A DNA stretch of 64,000 nucleotides from Pseudarthrobacter sulfonivorans (GTDB lineage Bacteria; Actinomycetota; Actinomycetes; Actinomycetales; Micrococcaceae). The stretch covers positions 248,001-312,000 of the forward strand of contig NZ_CP013747.1 in the NCBI RefSeq assembly GCF_001484605.1, read 5' to 3'. The notes beneath the pieces are model-generated. The model ran no database searches. It had not been told where the DNA came from and saw only the letters and a list, made by a program, of their open reading frames with translations. Numbering within the stretch: the first letter of the stretch is position 1; each line of letters opens with the position of its first letter. Position numbers and translations under genes: made by a program. Of the stretch, positions 1 through 8,285 are shown piece after piece.

Positions 1-488
1 TCGACCGGGATAGGAGCACCCAGCAAGCGGTATATGACGAAGTAGATAACGGCCGCGACACATACACTGATCACGAATCCGCGCACGGTGAGGCGAATCC
101 ATCCACGTGGTTGATCGGGTCGGTCGGAGAAGACCACCATCCACAGAGTGCCGAACACGAGACAAGCCGTCACGAGGCCGACGTAGACCAGCAGTACTGC
201 AAACAAGGCAAGGAGGCCGATTGCCGCGGAGACGCGTACCACGCCCGCTCGGTCAAGCTTGCCCTCTCCTTCTTCGCCAATGACCTCAAGCCGGGATTGA
301 ATCACCAAGAGCACAGCCAAGAAAACCAGTACCGCGGTTGGCCAAGCCCCCGGTCCAATCTTGCCGTCGTCGTAAATCCCCAGCTGAGCGCTGTAGACCG
401 CCCCTAGGCTGCTGACGAGCGCAGCGGCATACAGGGGGTACCGTTTCCTGGCGAGGCGCGATTTCGTTGTCCGCGCTTGTGCCGACAT
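1..488 (-). CDS. tctB: TTT transporter small membrane subunit, TctB family (3' end cut by window edge)
   Basis: Reading leftward from ATG at 486-488, an uninterrupted frame of 162 codons runs off the window. It begins MSAQARTTKSRL and has four hydrophobic stretches (about residues 18-35, 50-66, 90-122 and 140-158). The GPGAWP segment after the first membrane span is typical of TctB, and the end (LLGAPIPV) matches the usual C-terminal IPLP-type motif, so only a few residues should be missing. TctB is the four-helix small subunit of the TctABC carboxylate importer. It starts 27 bp after the tctC stop, so the two are one operon; a tctA gene is expected just beyond the left edge. The ribosome site is weak (AGAAGAG). 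Confidence 0.85.
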   Translation of the reverse strand, partial: MSAQARTTKSRLARKRYPLYAAALVSSLGAVYSAQLGIYDDGKIGPGAWPTAVLVFLAVLLVIQSRLEVIGEEGEGKLDRAGVVRVSAAIGLLALFAVLLVYVGLVTACLVFGTLWMVVFSDRPDQPRGWIRLTVRGFVISVCVAAVIYFVIYRLLGAPIPV

Positions 489-515
489 GGGTTTCTCTTC
501 TGACGGGATCATGGT

Positions 516-1475
516 TTAGAGTCCGGCTACGGCTGTCTCGAGTGCTTTAAGACGACGCGTGCTCTCCTGCGCATCGATGAACGTGATGCCCACCGTTCCC
601 AAGCGCTCCACAATTTCCGGCTTCGCGACACACTTTTCGAAGGCACCGGATAGGACAGAAACGACCTCGTCCGGCATACCAGCCGGCCCGGCCCACGTTA
701 CGAGGTTGCTCGGTGCCGGCAGTTGGCCCTCGGAATGTCCAGCTTCCTCGAAGGTAGGGACCTTGGGTAGGAGTTCTACGCGCTTGTCGGACTGCAGGCC
801 CAAACCAACGAGTTCACCGTCGGTGAGCCACTTCATCGTGTCCGTGCCCAGGTAGCCGATAGCTGCGTCATAGTCCCCTGTATCAAGTCCGCGCTTGACC
901 TCGCCGACGGCGGGCTGAACAACCGTCTGGATCTTGTGACCCTGCTTGATCCAGTTGCTCGCGATAATTCCGCTACCGGATTGTTCGCCGGCGACGGCGA
1001 CAATTACGGGGGTCGTGCTCTTGAGGAGGTCCCCGAGAGACTTGTACGGGCTGTCTTTGGGCACCATCACAATCTCGGGCGATACCTTGGTGCTCGCCAC
1101 GGTGCCGAGATCATTGAGGTCGTAACCCGCGTCTGGGTTGAAGTGAGGAACCAGCACGAAACTTGATGTGCCGCCGAGCGTGAGGGTGTAGCCGTCCGGC
1201 TTGGACCTCGCAACCTGCGAAGTGGCCAGTGCACTCGACGCGCCCTCCCTATTTTCGACAACCACCGGCTGGCCCAGCTCTTCTTCAACACAGCTGCTCA
1301 AAATGCGACCGGTCACGTCTGTGGGCGACCCCGCGGCAAAACCGAGAACCACCGTGATCTTCTTTGTCGGGAAGCTGGCGCCCCCCTCCGGACTCGAACT
1401 CGTTGCCTGTCCGGCGCAACCAGTGAGCGCGAGGGCTCCAACGATGACTGCTGCGGTGATGGCTTTCCGACGCAT
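516..1475 (-). CDS. tctC: TTT transporter substrate-binding lipoprotein, TctC/Bug family
   Basis: A 319-residue extracytoplasmic solute receptor for a TctABC carboxylate importer. The N-terminus is a lipoprotein signal (ITAAVIVGALALTGC, lipobox cysteine near residue 20). The mature part shows Bug-family landmarks: KKITVVLGFAAGSPTD at the start of the first lobe, VVVENREGASS, and a YKSLGDLLK segment in the second lobe. Start ATG at 1475 follows AAAGGAGAACACC, a strong ribosome site. It heads tctC-tctB and lies 122 bp after the tetR stop, so read-through from the regulator gene is possible. Bug proteins bind varied carboxylates, so the ligand cannot be told from sequence. It is clearly a paralogue of the receptors at 4856-5896 and 42628-43611. 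Confidence 0.9.
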   Translation of the reverse strand: MRRKAITAAVIVGALALTGCAGQATSSSPEGGASFPTKKITVVLGFAAGSPTDVTGRILSSCVEEELGQPVVVENREGASSALATSQVARSKPDGYTLTLGGTSSFVLVPHFNPDAGYDLNDLGTVASTKVSPEIVMVPKDSPYKSLGDLLKSTTPVIVAVAGEQSGSGIIASNWIKQGHKIQTVVQPAVGEVKRGLDTGDYDAAIGYLGTDTMKWLTDGELVGLGLQSDKRVELLPKVPTFEEAGHSEGQLPAPSNLVTWAGPAGMPDEVVSVLSGAFEKCVAKPEIVERLGTVGITFIDAQESTRRLKALETAVAGL

Positions 1476-1597
1476 GGTGTTCTCCTTTGAACGTTAATTG
1501 GGTGGACCGGGTATGGCAGTGGCTCAGAGATGAAGGTGCAGAACAAAAACGTGCAGTACTAATACGGGAAGTTCGTCCCGTCGAATTTCGGCGGTGG

Positions 1598-2269
1598 TTA
1601 TCCCTTGGGCCGCGCCTTCACCACCAGGAGGGGCTCAAGCTGCGCGGCGAGACGCTCTCGGAGACGTGTGGGAAAGGTTTCAGGTGAAAGCTTGCGGACG
1701 GGCGACCGGCTTATTTCATGAAGGTGCGCCCCGTTGCAGTTCAACGCGACGGTGCGGGCATGCGCTGCGTCCGAAATGTATCCAGCCTGCTGCCCCTCCT
1801 CAAGAATGCGAGTGACGAGGGCCAGGGTGCGGTCCCCCATGGAGATCGCCTGGGCACTCAGGCTGGAAGCATCGTCCAGACCGACCATCATGAATGCCGA
1901 AATGTTCATGGGATCCGAGACGTACATAGACGCGCGGGATTCATAGATGCGGTAGATCCGATCGAGGTAGTCGCGGCCGCTCCCACTTGGGGCGAGGGCG
2001 TCGGCTCGTTCGATATCGTCGAGCAACGCCGCAACACGCTCTCCGATCATCATCAAGAGCAGATCGGACTTCGAGTTGACGTACCGAAAAAGGGTGGCCT
2101 CGCCCACCTCCGCCAGACGCGCAACTTCGCTCATGGACACATCGTCGTAGCCCCGGGCCGCAAACAACTCTTCGGCAGCGCTACGAATGCGCGCAATCCG
2201 CTTCGCCCTGCCACGCTCGCGTAGCGTCGGCTCTTGATCCGTCTTAGGCGCAGTATTTTGCAAGCCCAT
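1598..2269 (-). CDS. TetR/AcrR-family transcriptional regulator
   Basis: 223 residues. The N-terminal helix-turn-helix is clear: RIRSAAEELFAARGYDDVSM, then SEVARLAEVGEATLFRYVNSKSDLL (about residues 27-75). The C-terminal ligand domain is divergent, as is usual. Two copies of a 30-bp palindrome lie upstream (2287-2316, only 17 bp from the start codon, and 2444-2473), and a third lies upstream of the tctC-tctB-tctA operon at 5958-5987. The simplest reading is an autoregulated repressor of this carboxylate transporter. The gene sits between the two TTT operons on the same strand and may be co-transcribed with the tctC downstream of it. Confidence 0.88.
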   Translation of the reverse strand: MGLQNTAPKTDQEPTLRERGRAKRIARIRSAAEELFAARGYDDVSMSEVARLAEVGEATLFRYVNSKSDLLLMMIGERVAALLDDIERADALAPSGSGRDYLDRIYRIYESRASMYVSDPMNISAFMMVGLDDASSLSAQAISMGDRTLALVTRILEEGQQAGYISDAAHARTVALNCNGAHLHEISRSPVRKLSPETFPTRLRERLAAQLEPLLVVKARPKG

Positions 2270-2286
2270 GGTCCCTACTCTCCATT

Positions 2287-2316
2287 GATAGTCTTCTCCG
2301 ATCGGAGTCTGCTATT
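2287..2316. promoter_or_regulatory. TetR-type operator, site 1
   Basis: 30-bp palindrome GATAG-TCTT-CTCC-GATC-GGAG-TCTG-CTATT, symmetric about the GATC centre with one arm mismatch. It lies 17 bp upstream of the tetR start, so binding would cover the promoter or leader and give autorepression. Same arm sequences and spacing as the sites at 2444 and 5958. Confidence 0.75.
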
Positions 2317-2443
2317 AGTCCTAGCATCCAACCGAGAGACCTGCAACCAGAGTGCGGCACCAGATTGACTGTTGAACCTCGCAAGTTGCGCCCTCCTACC
2401 GCTAGAAGCGTGTACCTCGAGCCGGGTAATCCGTTGATTCAAC

Positions 2444-2473
2444 GATAGCATCCTCCGATTGGAGGACACTATC
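2444..2473. promoter_or_regulatory. TetR-type operator, site 2
   Basis: 30-bp palindrome GATAG-CATC-CTCC-GATT-GGAG-GACA-CTATC. Its right flank (ATTAAAGCA) almost repeats the right flank of the 5958 site (AGTAAAGCA), so the similarity extends past the palindrome. It lies 175 bp before the tetR start and after the tctA stop. Confidence 0.75.
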
Positions 2474-2545
2474 ATTAAAGCAGTTTCAGTTCGTGCAGTC
2501 AAGGTGTTGAGACCCAGAGCGGGGCCAAGGATTTCGATACGGAGC

Positions 2546-2573
2546 CGAGGGGATCGGTTGAGGCATCCCCTCG
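2546..2573 (-). terminator. Hairpin after the tctC-tctB-tctA operon, possible terminator
   Basis: CGAGGGGAT pairs with ATCCCCTCG across a 10-nt loop, giving a 9-bp GC-rich stem. It lies 163 bp beyond the tctA stop (2736) and upstream of the tetR operators. There is no U-tract on the minus transcript, so intrinsic termination is only a possibility; it may be a 3' stability hairpin. Confidence 0.4.
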
Positions 2574-2735
2574 ACTCGGCGCGGGGATCACACGGGTGTC
2601 CAATCTGCGAACACCAGCGCAATGTTTGGTAGCCATCGAGGACGGTAGTTGCTAATCTCAGCCGTTGTGGGTCACCAGGCCGCACTTAACGCCCCATCTG
2701 ATTGGTCACCGGCGTTCCAACAGCGGCGCACCGCG

Positions 2736-4262
2736 CTAGTCATCCTCTCGCAGAGCTGCGACCGTATCCAGCGTCTTGCTCTTGCGGCGGATCGAAGGCG
2801 TGATGAATCCGGCGAGCAGGACGACCGCCGCCAGACTCCATATACCGATGGAAATCGGTGACGAAACGATGAAGGCCAGGTCACCTCGGGATTGATACAT
2901 GCCCTGGATGAAATATTTCTCGATGAGCGGGCCCAGAACCAGACCGACTAAAAGGGAGGCAAGGCTGAAGTCCAGCTTGCGCATCACGTAACCGATCATG
3001 CCCATGATCAGCATTATGTGAACGTCGATCAAGTTGTTGTTGAGGCTGTAGGAGCCAATGGCTGCCAGCACGACAATGATGGGAATGAGGATGTGCATGG
3101 GGGTTCCCAGAACGCGAACCCAGACTCCTACCAATGGCAGGTTCAAGATGAGCAGCATGATGTTGGCAACGAACATTGCGGCGATTACGGCCCAGAACAC
3201 TTCCGGGTGATGCGTCATCAGCAACGGTCCCGGTTGTATCCCCTGAACCTGCATGGCGGAAATCATCAGTGCCAGCGTGGCTGAGAATGGCAAGCCTAAA
3301 AGCATGAGCGGAACCATTCCGCCAATCGCGGCAGAGTTGTTCGCTGCCTCAGGACCGGACAGGCCCTCTACCGCCCCAGCTCCAAATTCTTCGCGACGCT
3401 TCGAGAGAGTTTTTTCCAGCTTGTAGGAGGTGAACGTAGAAAGAGTGGCAGACGGCCCTGGAAGCAAGCCGAATAAGAATCCGAGGAAGGAACCTCGAAC
3501 CCACGGAAAAACTGCCCGTTTCAGTTCTTCGCGGGTCGGAATAAGTTCTCGAAAACCTACTCGTTTTGCTTTCACGATGCCCGATTTGCCTTCGAGCATG
3601 TACATGATCTCAGAAATCCCGTACAGTCCCACAGCGACCGAAGCCAGTGCCACGCCGAGGGATAGATCCAAGTTTCCAAACGTGAAGCGTTGAAAGCTTT
3701 GGGTTGGCTCGGTCCCAATTGTTGCTAGCCCGACCCCAAGAACCATGGGAAATAGCCCCGAACCGAGGCTGCCCCCAGAAATCCGAGCGAGAACCAGCAA
3801 CCCGCCGGCTGTTAGTGCGAAAAACTCTGCCGCGCCGAAGCTCAGTGCTATTCCCATGACGAACGGAATAGTGAAAAGCAAAATCATGAGGGCAAGAGTC
3901 CCGGCTATGAACGAGCCCAAAGCCGTAATAGAAAGGGCAGCTCCTCCGCGGCCCCTCTTCGTCATCTCGTAGCCGTCGAAGGTGGCGACGATGGCCGATG
4001 CATCACCAGGGATATTGAGAAGAATGGAGGTGATGGATCCCCCATACTGAGCGCCGAGATAGACACCGGCTATCATAATGAGGCCCACAGCCGGTTCATA
4101 TGTGAAGGTCAGCGGCAGGATCAGTGCAGCGCCGGCTACCGGCCCAAGACCGGGCAGCACCCCGATGACCGTTCCCGCAAGAGCGCCAACAAGGGCTGCG
4201 AGCATTAACTCTGGCGTAAGTGCCAGACTGAGGCCGTAGAGGAGCCCCTCAAGTGAATCCAT
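2736..4262 (-). CDS. tctA: TTT transporter large permease subunit, TctA family
   Basis: About 508 residues with around a dozen membrane spans, the normal TctA length. The family signatures are present: GVLPGLGPVAGAALILP near residue 33, then YGGSITSILLNIPGDASAIV followed by TFDGYEMTKRGRGG, the motif that defines TctA. The chosen ATG at 4262 (MDSLEGLLYG) follows AAAGGAC by 8 nt and lies 23 bp after tctB; the longer reading from 4385 would overlap tctB and lacks family similarity. It is the third gene of tctC-tctB-tctA, the classic operon order, and is presumably controlled by the TetR site at 5958. Confidence 0.92.
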   Translation of the reverse strand: MDSLEGLLYGLSLALTPELMLAALVGALAGTVIGVLPGLGPVAGAALILPLTFTYEPAVGLIMIAGVYLGAQYGGSITSILLNIPGDASAIVATFDGYEMTKRGRGGAALSITALGSFIAGTLALMILLFTIPFVMGIALSFGAAEFFALTAGGLLVLARISGGSLGSGLFPMVLGVGLATIGTEPTQSFQRFTFGNLDLSLGVALASVAVGLYGISEIMYMLEGKSGIVKAKRVGFRELIPTREELKRAVFPWVRGSFLGFLFGLLPGPSATLSTFTSYKLEKTLSKRREEFGAGAVEGLSGPEAANNSAAIGGMVPLMLLGLPFSATLALMISAMQVQGIQPGPLLMTHHPEVFWAVIAAMFVANIMLLILNLPLVGVWVRVLGTPMHILIPIIVVLAAIGSYSLNNNLIDVHIMLIMGMIGYVMRKLDFSLASLLVGLVLGPLIEKYFIQGMYQSRGDLAFIVSSPISIGIWSLAAVVLLAGFITPSIRRKSKTLDTVAALREDD

Positions 4263-4285
4263 ACTACTTACGTCCTTTGGAAGGC

Positions 4286-4765
4286 TCACCAGATTCCCCC
4301 AGGCAAGCGGATCGACAGTAATTCCATGAATGTCCATGACAGTCCGCCGCCGATGAGCACGCTGTAGACACCTGAGCGCACCCAACCCAGCGTGCTCAGA
4401 GTTCGGAGAACTGCGAGGACATAAAGGGATGAGGCGAGGTATTGCCCTAAAAAGGGTAGGAGAACAACAAACGCTACGAGGCTCCCAACGAACTGGACCA
4501 GGAGCCGACGCTGCCGGCCCTGCGGTAGCTCAAGAGACTCACTGACTTCTGAAAACATGAGTGCCTCCACTATGACGATCAGTGTGACGACCACGGCGGC
4601 GATTCCTACCCCTGCTGGGAAAATTCCCGGCCCAGGGGCTGCCGGACTGCCTTGCGGCATATTTAGTGCAGCGATCAGGTAGCCGGCCGCAAGAAGGAAT
4701 CCCAGGCAGCCAAAGACCAGCCGTCCCATCCGTTTCTGATCCAATTGCAACTTGTTTTCCATCAT
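4286..4765 (-). CDS. tctB: TTT transporter small membrane subunit, TctB family
   Basis: 159 residues with four predicted membrane spans; GPGIFPAGVGIAAVVVTLI follows the first periplasmic loop as in other TctB proteins, and the C-terminus LSIRLPGGIW resembles the family's IPLP ending. It sits between tctC (90-bp gap) and tctA (23-bp gap). With TctA it forms the membrane part of a secondary carboxylate importer fed by the TctC receptor. Confidence 0.88.
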   Translation of the reverse strand: MMENKLQLDQKRMGRLVFGCLGFLLAAGYLIAALNMPQGSPAAPGPGIFPAGVGIAAVVVTLIVIVEALMFSEVSESLELPQGRQRRLLVQFVGSLVAFVVLLPFLGQYLASSLYVLAVLRTLSTLGWVRSGVYSVLIGGGLSWTFMELLSIRLPGGIW

Positions 4766-4855
4766 TGGGATCCTGTTTCCATAGCTAGAGAGTCAACTCG
4801 GACTGGTTCCGAAGGGGAGTCGTCGGAGCGCACGAGATGAGCGCGTATCCAACGG

Positions 4856-5896
4856 TCAGTTTGTGCGTGACTTAGCCCGTTCGAGCATGTCGGCACTGAG
4901 TTTGGTCTGTTGCGCAAGCCATTCATCGAGCTCAGTACCGGCCATCGGGTCGGGCAAAAAGCCATTATTCTCGCACCACTTGGCCCATGCGGCGCTCTCA
5001 ACGACTTTTTTTGATGCTTGGACGAGTTTTTGTTCCACGCCTTCGTCCAACCCGGCCGGCGCAACGGTCAAGTAATGTCCACCCAGGGGGATGTCGAGGC
5101 CAGCCTCTTCGAATGAAACGGCACCGGGCAGGACCTTGTTGTACTCGGGCGTTGCGGTGTGCGCAAGTGCCACAAGGTCTCCGGCCTCAATCAAGCCGAG
5201 CTGGGCAGAAGTTGCAGCAACGACTGCGTCGATCTCGCCGCTTATGGCGGCGAGCACGGCTTCGCCAGCCCCTCCGGTGAACGGCACCATGGTGACAGCG
5301 ATGTCCGCTTGTTGCTCCAGCGCATAGGCGGTGAAAGTGTTGGATGAGGTGTTGCTGGTCGTGCCTATGGTCAACTCACCTGGCTTGTCTTTTGCGGCCG
5401 CGATGAACTCGTCAAGAGTCCGATATGGCGAGTCTTTACCGACCAACAAAGCATTCGGCACGAAAGCCAACTTGGAGATCGGCGTATAACCTTTGTCCTC
5501 GTAGGCAAGGTCCTTTAGCATCGGCTGAATGATGAGGCCACTGGGGGCGGCGAAGCCCAGGGTCATCCCGTCCGGTTCTGCGGACAGGATTGCTGAAGTG
5601 CCGATGGTTTCGTCCCCACCGGGAAGGTTCTGGTTCACGACGGTCGTGCCCAACTCCTCGGCAAGCATTCGTGAGAACTCACGGCCAGCCGGGTCTGAAG
5701 AACCGCCTGGGCTGTAGGGGATGATGTAGTTCAGCGCACCATCAGGATAGTTGGCGGCCCCTGATCCCCCGCCCTTACCTGAAATGCATCCCGTGAGTGC
5801 GATCAGGCTAACCGCGGCCACCGCGATAGCTGCTCTGCCGGTGTTCAACCGGGATCGCCGTTTCCTCGCAGGACCTTTGGGGGTAGCTTTCATCAT
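4856..5896 (-). CDS. tctC: TTT transporter substrate-binding lipoprotein, TctC/Bug family
   Basis: About 346 residues. A long basic N-terminus (MMKATPKGPARKRRSR) precedes a hydrophobic segment ending ALTGC, a lipobox. Bug-family landmarks follow: ALNYIIPYSPGGSSDPAGREFSRML, QNLPGGDETIGTSAI and YRTLDEFIAAAKDKPGE. The ATG at 5896 follows GAGGTGAGG by 6 nt and is preferred over an upstream in-frame GTG at 5908 that lies inside that ribosome site. First gene of tctC-tctB-tctA. The palindromic TetR site at 5958-5987 is 61 bp upstream and very likely overlaps the operon promoter. Confidence 0.9.
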   Translation of the reverse strand: MMKATPKGPARKRRSRLNTGRAAIAVAAVSLIALTGCISGKGGGSGAANYPDGALNYIIPYSPGGSSDPAGREFSRMLAEELGTTVVNQNLPGGDETIGTSAILSAEPDGMTLGFAAPSGLIIQPMLKDLAYEDKGYTPISKLAFVPNALLVGKDSPYRTLDEFIAAAKDKPGELTIGTTSNTSSNTFTAYALEQQADIAVTMVPFTGGAGEAVLAAISGEIDAVVAATSAQLGLIEAGDLVALAHTATPEYNKVLPGAVSFEEAGLDIPLGGHYLTVAPAGLDEGVEQKLVQASKKVVESAAWAKWCENNGFLPDPMAGTELDEWLAQQTKLSADMLERAKSRTN

Positions 5897-5957
5897 GGAA
5901 TTCCTCACCTCGTTGTGATTTGAAGAGATCGCGGTTCACCGTTTGATGCCGCCATTT

Positions 5958-5987
5958 GATAGTAGACTCCATTTGGAGTGCGCTATC
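5958..5987. promoter_or_regulatory. TetR-type operator, site 3
   Basis: 30-bp palindrome GATAG-TAGA-CTCC-ATTT-GGAG-TGCG-CTATC with perfect arms. Identical architecture to sites at 2287 and 2444. Located 61 bp upstream of tctC, it points to direct repression of the transporter operon by the nearby TetR protein. Confidence 0.78.
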
Positions 5988-6117
5988 AGTAAAGCATTGT
6001 GGCACTAGGTGCGCAAGCCCTCTACGAAATTCGGCCCCGACATGTGTTGAGGGGATGCTGGACGACGGCGGGAATGAGGACAGCGCCTCGGTCCTCGAGG
6101 ACGCCGCGGCTCCGCCC

Positions 6118-6315
6118 TTCGGATTCCTCGGTTCTCCGCTCGATGTGGCCTTCGCCAGCAGCCGCGTGGGCAGCACCGAACTCCTCGAAGTCATCCGACT
6201 CGCCGAGCAAGGTCATCGCGAAGTGCACACGGAGACCGTATCGATGGACGAGGTCATCGCCACTTACGCCCGGCTCGCCACAGGCGACGTAATCGGTCGC
6301 GCCGAGATGGTTCCG
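6118..6315 (+). pseudogene. C-terminal remnant of a zinc-type alcohol dehydrogenase
   Basis: About 66 codons read like the end of a medium-chain dehydrogenase: LLEVIRLAEQGHREVHTETV, then SMDEVIATYARLATGDVIGRAEMVP, the usual final helix and strand of the catalytic domain. No cofactor domain or N-terminal zinc domain precedes it, and no start codon is in a sensible place, so it is a truncated relic. It marks the left edge of the decayed segment. Confidence 0.6.
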
Positions 6316-6798
6316 TGGCAAGCGGGCGCAGCACTCAAGCCCAACTTCGCCGGGTGTATGTCCGCTACCTCTTCCACAGGAGGGACAGGGCCCTGCAAAA
6401 CTGGACTACAACCTGGAGGCTGGCGTTTTTTGCCCAGTTTCGATATCGCATAGGGGACTGACCGCCGATCCCACGGCTTCTGCCGCCCAAGGCAGACTTA
6501 GCCCAAGTTTGAGCCGCTGCCCACGGACGGGTGTCCGATAATCCTCGCCATTTGAAGTGCTCCGAGCTCATGCAGGGGCCTCACCTTGTCTGACGCCCCA
6601 ATCTCCGGCATCGTCCGGCCAAGCCTCAAGGCCGGCGACCCGGTCAAAGCCGCCAAAATCGTCGCAACCATCGAGCCGCACACCTCCGAACCGGTGTCCT
6701 TGACATGGACGGCGCCCAAGCGGCCAGCGCACCAGAACTCGAAGCAGCAAAGGGATAATCCAATGGATACTGCTGAGACCAAGCGCATTCAGCGGGGT

Positions 6799-6912
6799 CG
6801 GCCCTTGGAAACGACCGCGTGCCCGTGCGGCCTGAAGGCCTGCATTAGTCCGGTCACGGATCAGACCCCACTCAAATTCGGCATGGGCTGCGAACACGTG
6901 GAAGACGAGCGG
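6799..6912 (-). pseudogene. Fragment of a serine recombinase (resolvase/invertase family)
   Basis: Reading leftward, about 35 codons give HAEFEWGLIRDRTNAGLQ followed by AARARGRFQG. This matches the end of the resolvase catalytic domain (AEFER-LI-ERT-AGL-AARARGR-GG). The catalytic serine region and the C-terminal helix-turn-helix are absent. It is a relic of a mobile-element recombinase of the Pin/Tn3 type and supports a past transposition or integration here. Confidence 0.6.
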
Positions 6913-7781
6913 GAATGCACTTACGGCAACTTTCAGGGCGAGTACGGCGTGGTTATGTCCGCCCTTTTGCAACCTCGCCCTCCGTGCAGATGGAGTACAC
7001 CTCAACCTGACGTCAGGCTTCACTCAAATACCGTCAGAATAGGATCCGGAAGGCGCTTCTTCACTCCCTTTGGCCAAGAGTCTTAGATTCCGGCTGACAG
7101 ATGTTCGCCCGCGGCTGGCCTTTGCTGGCAGCCCGTCCGCACAGTCCAGGAGCATCGGGTACTAAGCGTCTGCCTTGGTCAGGGTGAGGGCCCGGTTCTT
7201 TGCTCGACTCTCCTGGACTTACGGCTGTGCTGTCGGCTCCCAGCTTGCAAGTTGCCCCGCCCCACCCCTCATTAAGTGCTCGGCGTTCCAAAATGGTCAC
7301 GATCCGGTCCGGCCGACTGCCCGGCTGGTCTTAATGATGGAACTCCCCCGGTCCGGCTAAATCCGACGCTGCACCGGGCTGGGAAGTCGTGCGCGTGTCC
7401 ACACTCACCGGAAGTTTTGTCCACAGGCTTAGCCTGAAACGCCTCTAACCTGTGACAACACCGGGTCGGTAGGTGGTCTACGGTCCCACACACCTTCAGT
7501 TCTCACCGGTTTTGGGTTTGTGCCTGCGGAGCCCGTGGGCTGCGCAGACTCCTCCGGCCAGCCGCCGCCGGCACAAAGATACGCTTATCCGCCCGCCGCC
7601 CAATATTGTCTCCTCTCAGCGAGCTTCGCGGAAATCCTGGCGGGCGGTCATGTCGGCATCATCTGCCGATTGCATGGATATGGGGCAGCACGAAAGGCCG
7701 GCTGCACAAACCGAAAGAAAACACGGCATGCATGAACTCCGATTCACCGGCGCGCAGCTCTACAGGCGGGCCCGTTGACAG

Positions 7782-7800
7782 GTGTTGACACTGTCAACAC
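7782..7800. promoter_or_regulatory. Perfect 19-bp palindrome, operator-like
   Basis: GTGTTGACACTGTCAACAC, 9-bp arms around one central base. A variant with the same layout lies at 8260-8278. Directly adjacent at 7801-7820 is another inverted repeat, GTGTTTG-N6-CAAACAC. Such TGT-N-ACA palindromes are typical repressor sites, but no intact gene follows. Confidence 0.5.
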
Positions 7801-7820
7801 GTGTTTGGCCCGACAAACAC
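7801..7820. repeat. Inverted repeat GTGTTTG-N6-CAAACAC
   Basis: Seven-base perfect arms with a six-base spacer, abutting the 19-bp palindrome at 7782-7800 with no gap. The tandem arrangement suggests a compound binding site or a recombination site. Function unknown. Confidence 0.4.
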
Positions 7821-8122
7821 GCAGCCAGCCGCCCTGCCAGAGCGCGGGGAGCACCTGATGGATGGAAACCGGGAAGAAATTTCGCCTTGGTCATGTCGTC
7901 AACACTACTCATAGCTATGAATGAGTGATGGCCAACAACGGCCGCACGAACAAGCCAGATTAGAGGACGTATATCGCCACATCTCAGCAAGCGGAGGGCC
8001 AACCAGCCAAGACCCTGACCCGCCACCAACACATCTTCACAGGCCACTGCGGCACCAGGCACAGACGCGGCCACAGTCAGAGGGACCCGCGGAGGGTCAA
8101 TGTCAACACATTAAAAGCAAGA

Positions 8123-8140
8123 ACCCCTCTGACGAGGGGT
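8123..8140 (-). terminator. Hairpin downstream of a tRNA relic
   Basis: ACCCCTC-GTCA-GAGGGGT on the minus strand: a 7-bp stem with a four-base loop, followed by a U-rich stretch (TTCTTGCTTTTAATG). It lies 6 bp after the tRNA 3' relic at 8147-8168, where a tRNA gene's own intrinsic terminator would be expected. Confidence 0.6.
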
Positions 8141-8146
8141 AATGCG

Positions 8147-8168
8147 TGCCCAAGGTGGGACTCGAACT
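8147..8168 (-). pseudogene. 3' end of a tRNA gene (T-loop to discriminator base)
   Basis: On the minus strand AGTTCGAGTCCCAC is followed by CTTGGGC and A: a T-loop, the 3' arm of the T-stem, a seven-base acceptor strand and a discriminator. The 5' T-stem arm does not pair (AATGC against CCCAC) and no D-arm or anticodon arm precedes it, so only the 3' end is present. A GCCCAAG acceptor would fit some leucine tRNAs, but identity is uncertain. Such fragments are typical attachment-site scars of tRNA-integrating elements. Confidence 0.5.
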
Positions 8169-8259
8169 GCATTCCAGCCCTTGCAAACACTGGGCTCCCG
8201 AGGAAACATGCGGAATCGGACCCGATCCGGCCCCAGTACGACCCGATCCGAACCCAAAA

Positions 8260-8278
8260 GTGTGGACACTGTCCACAC
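8260..8278. promoter_or_regulatory. Perfect 19-bp palindrome, variant of the 7782 site
   Basis: GTGTGGACACTGTCCACAC. It differs from the 7782-7800 palindrome at one position in each arm (T to G and, symmetrically, A to C), so symmetry has been kept despite divergence. That argues for a bound dimer rather than chance. A 9-bp direct repeat, CCCGATCCG, lies just upstream (around 8219 and 8242). Confidence 0.5.
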
Positions 8279-8285
8279 GCTATTG

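Noticed and set aside
2275..2685. 136-codon minus-strand frame between tetR and tctA
   Set aside because: It runs across the two operators and the hairpin, has no similarity I recognise and no ribosome site.
6586..7086. 166-codon plus-strand frame in the decayed segment
   Set aside because: Only a short piece resembles a biotinyl/lipoyl domain, and the frame crosses the antisense serine recombinase relic, so it is not a real gene.
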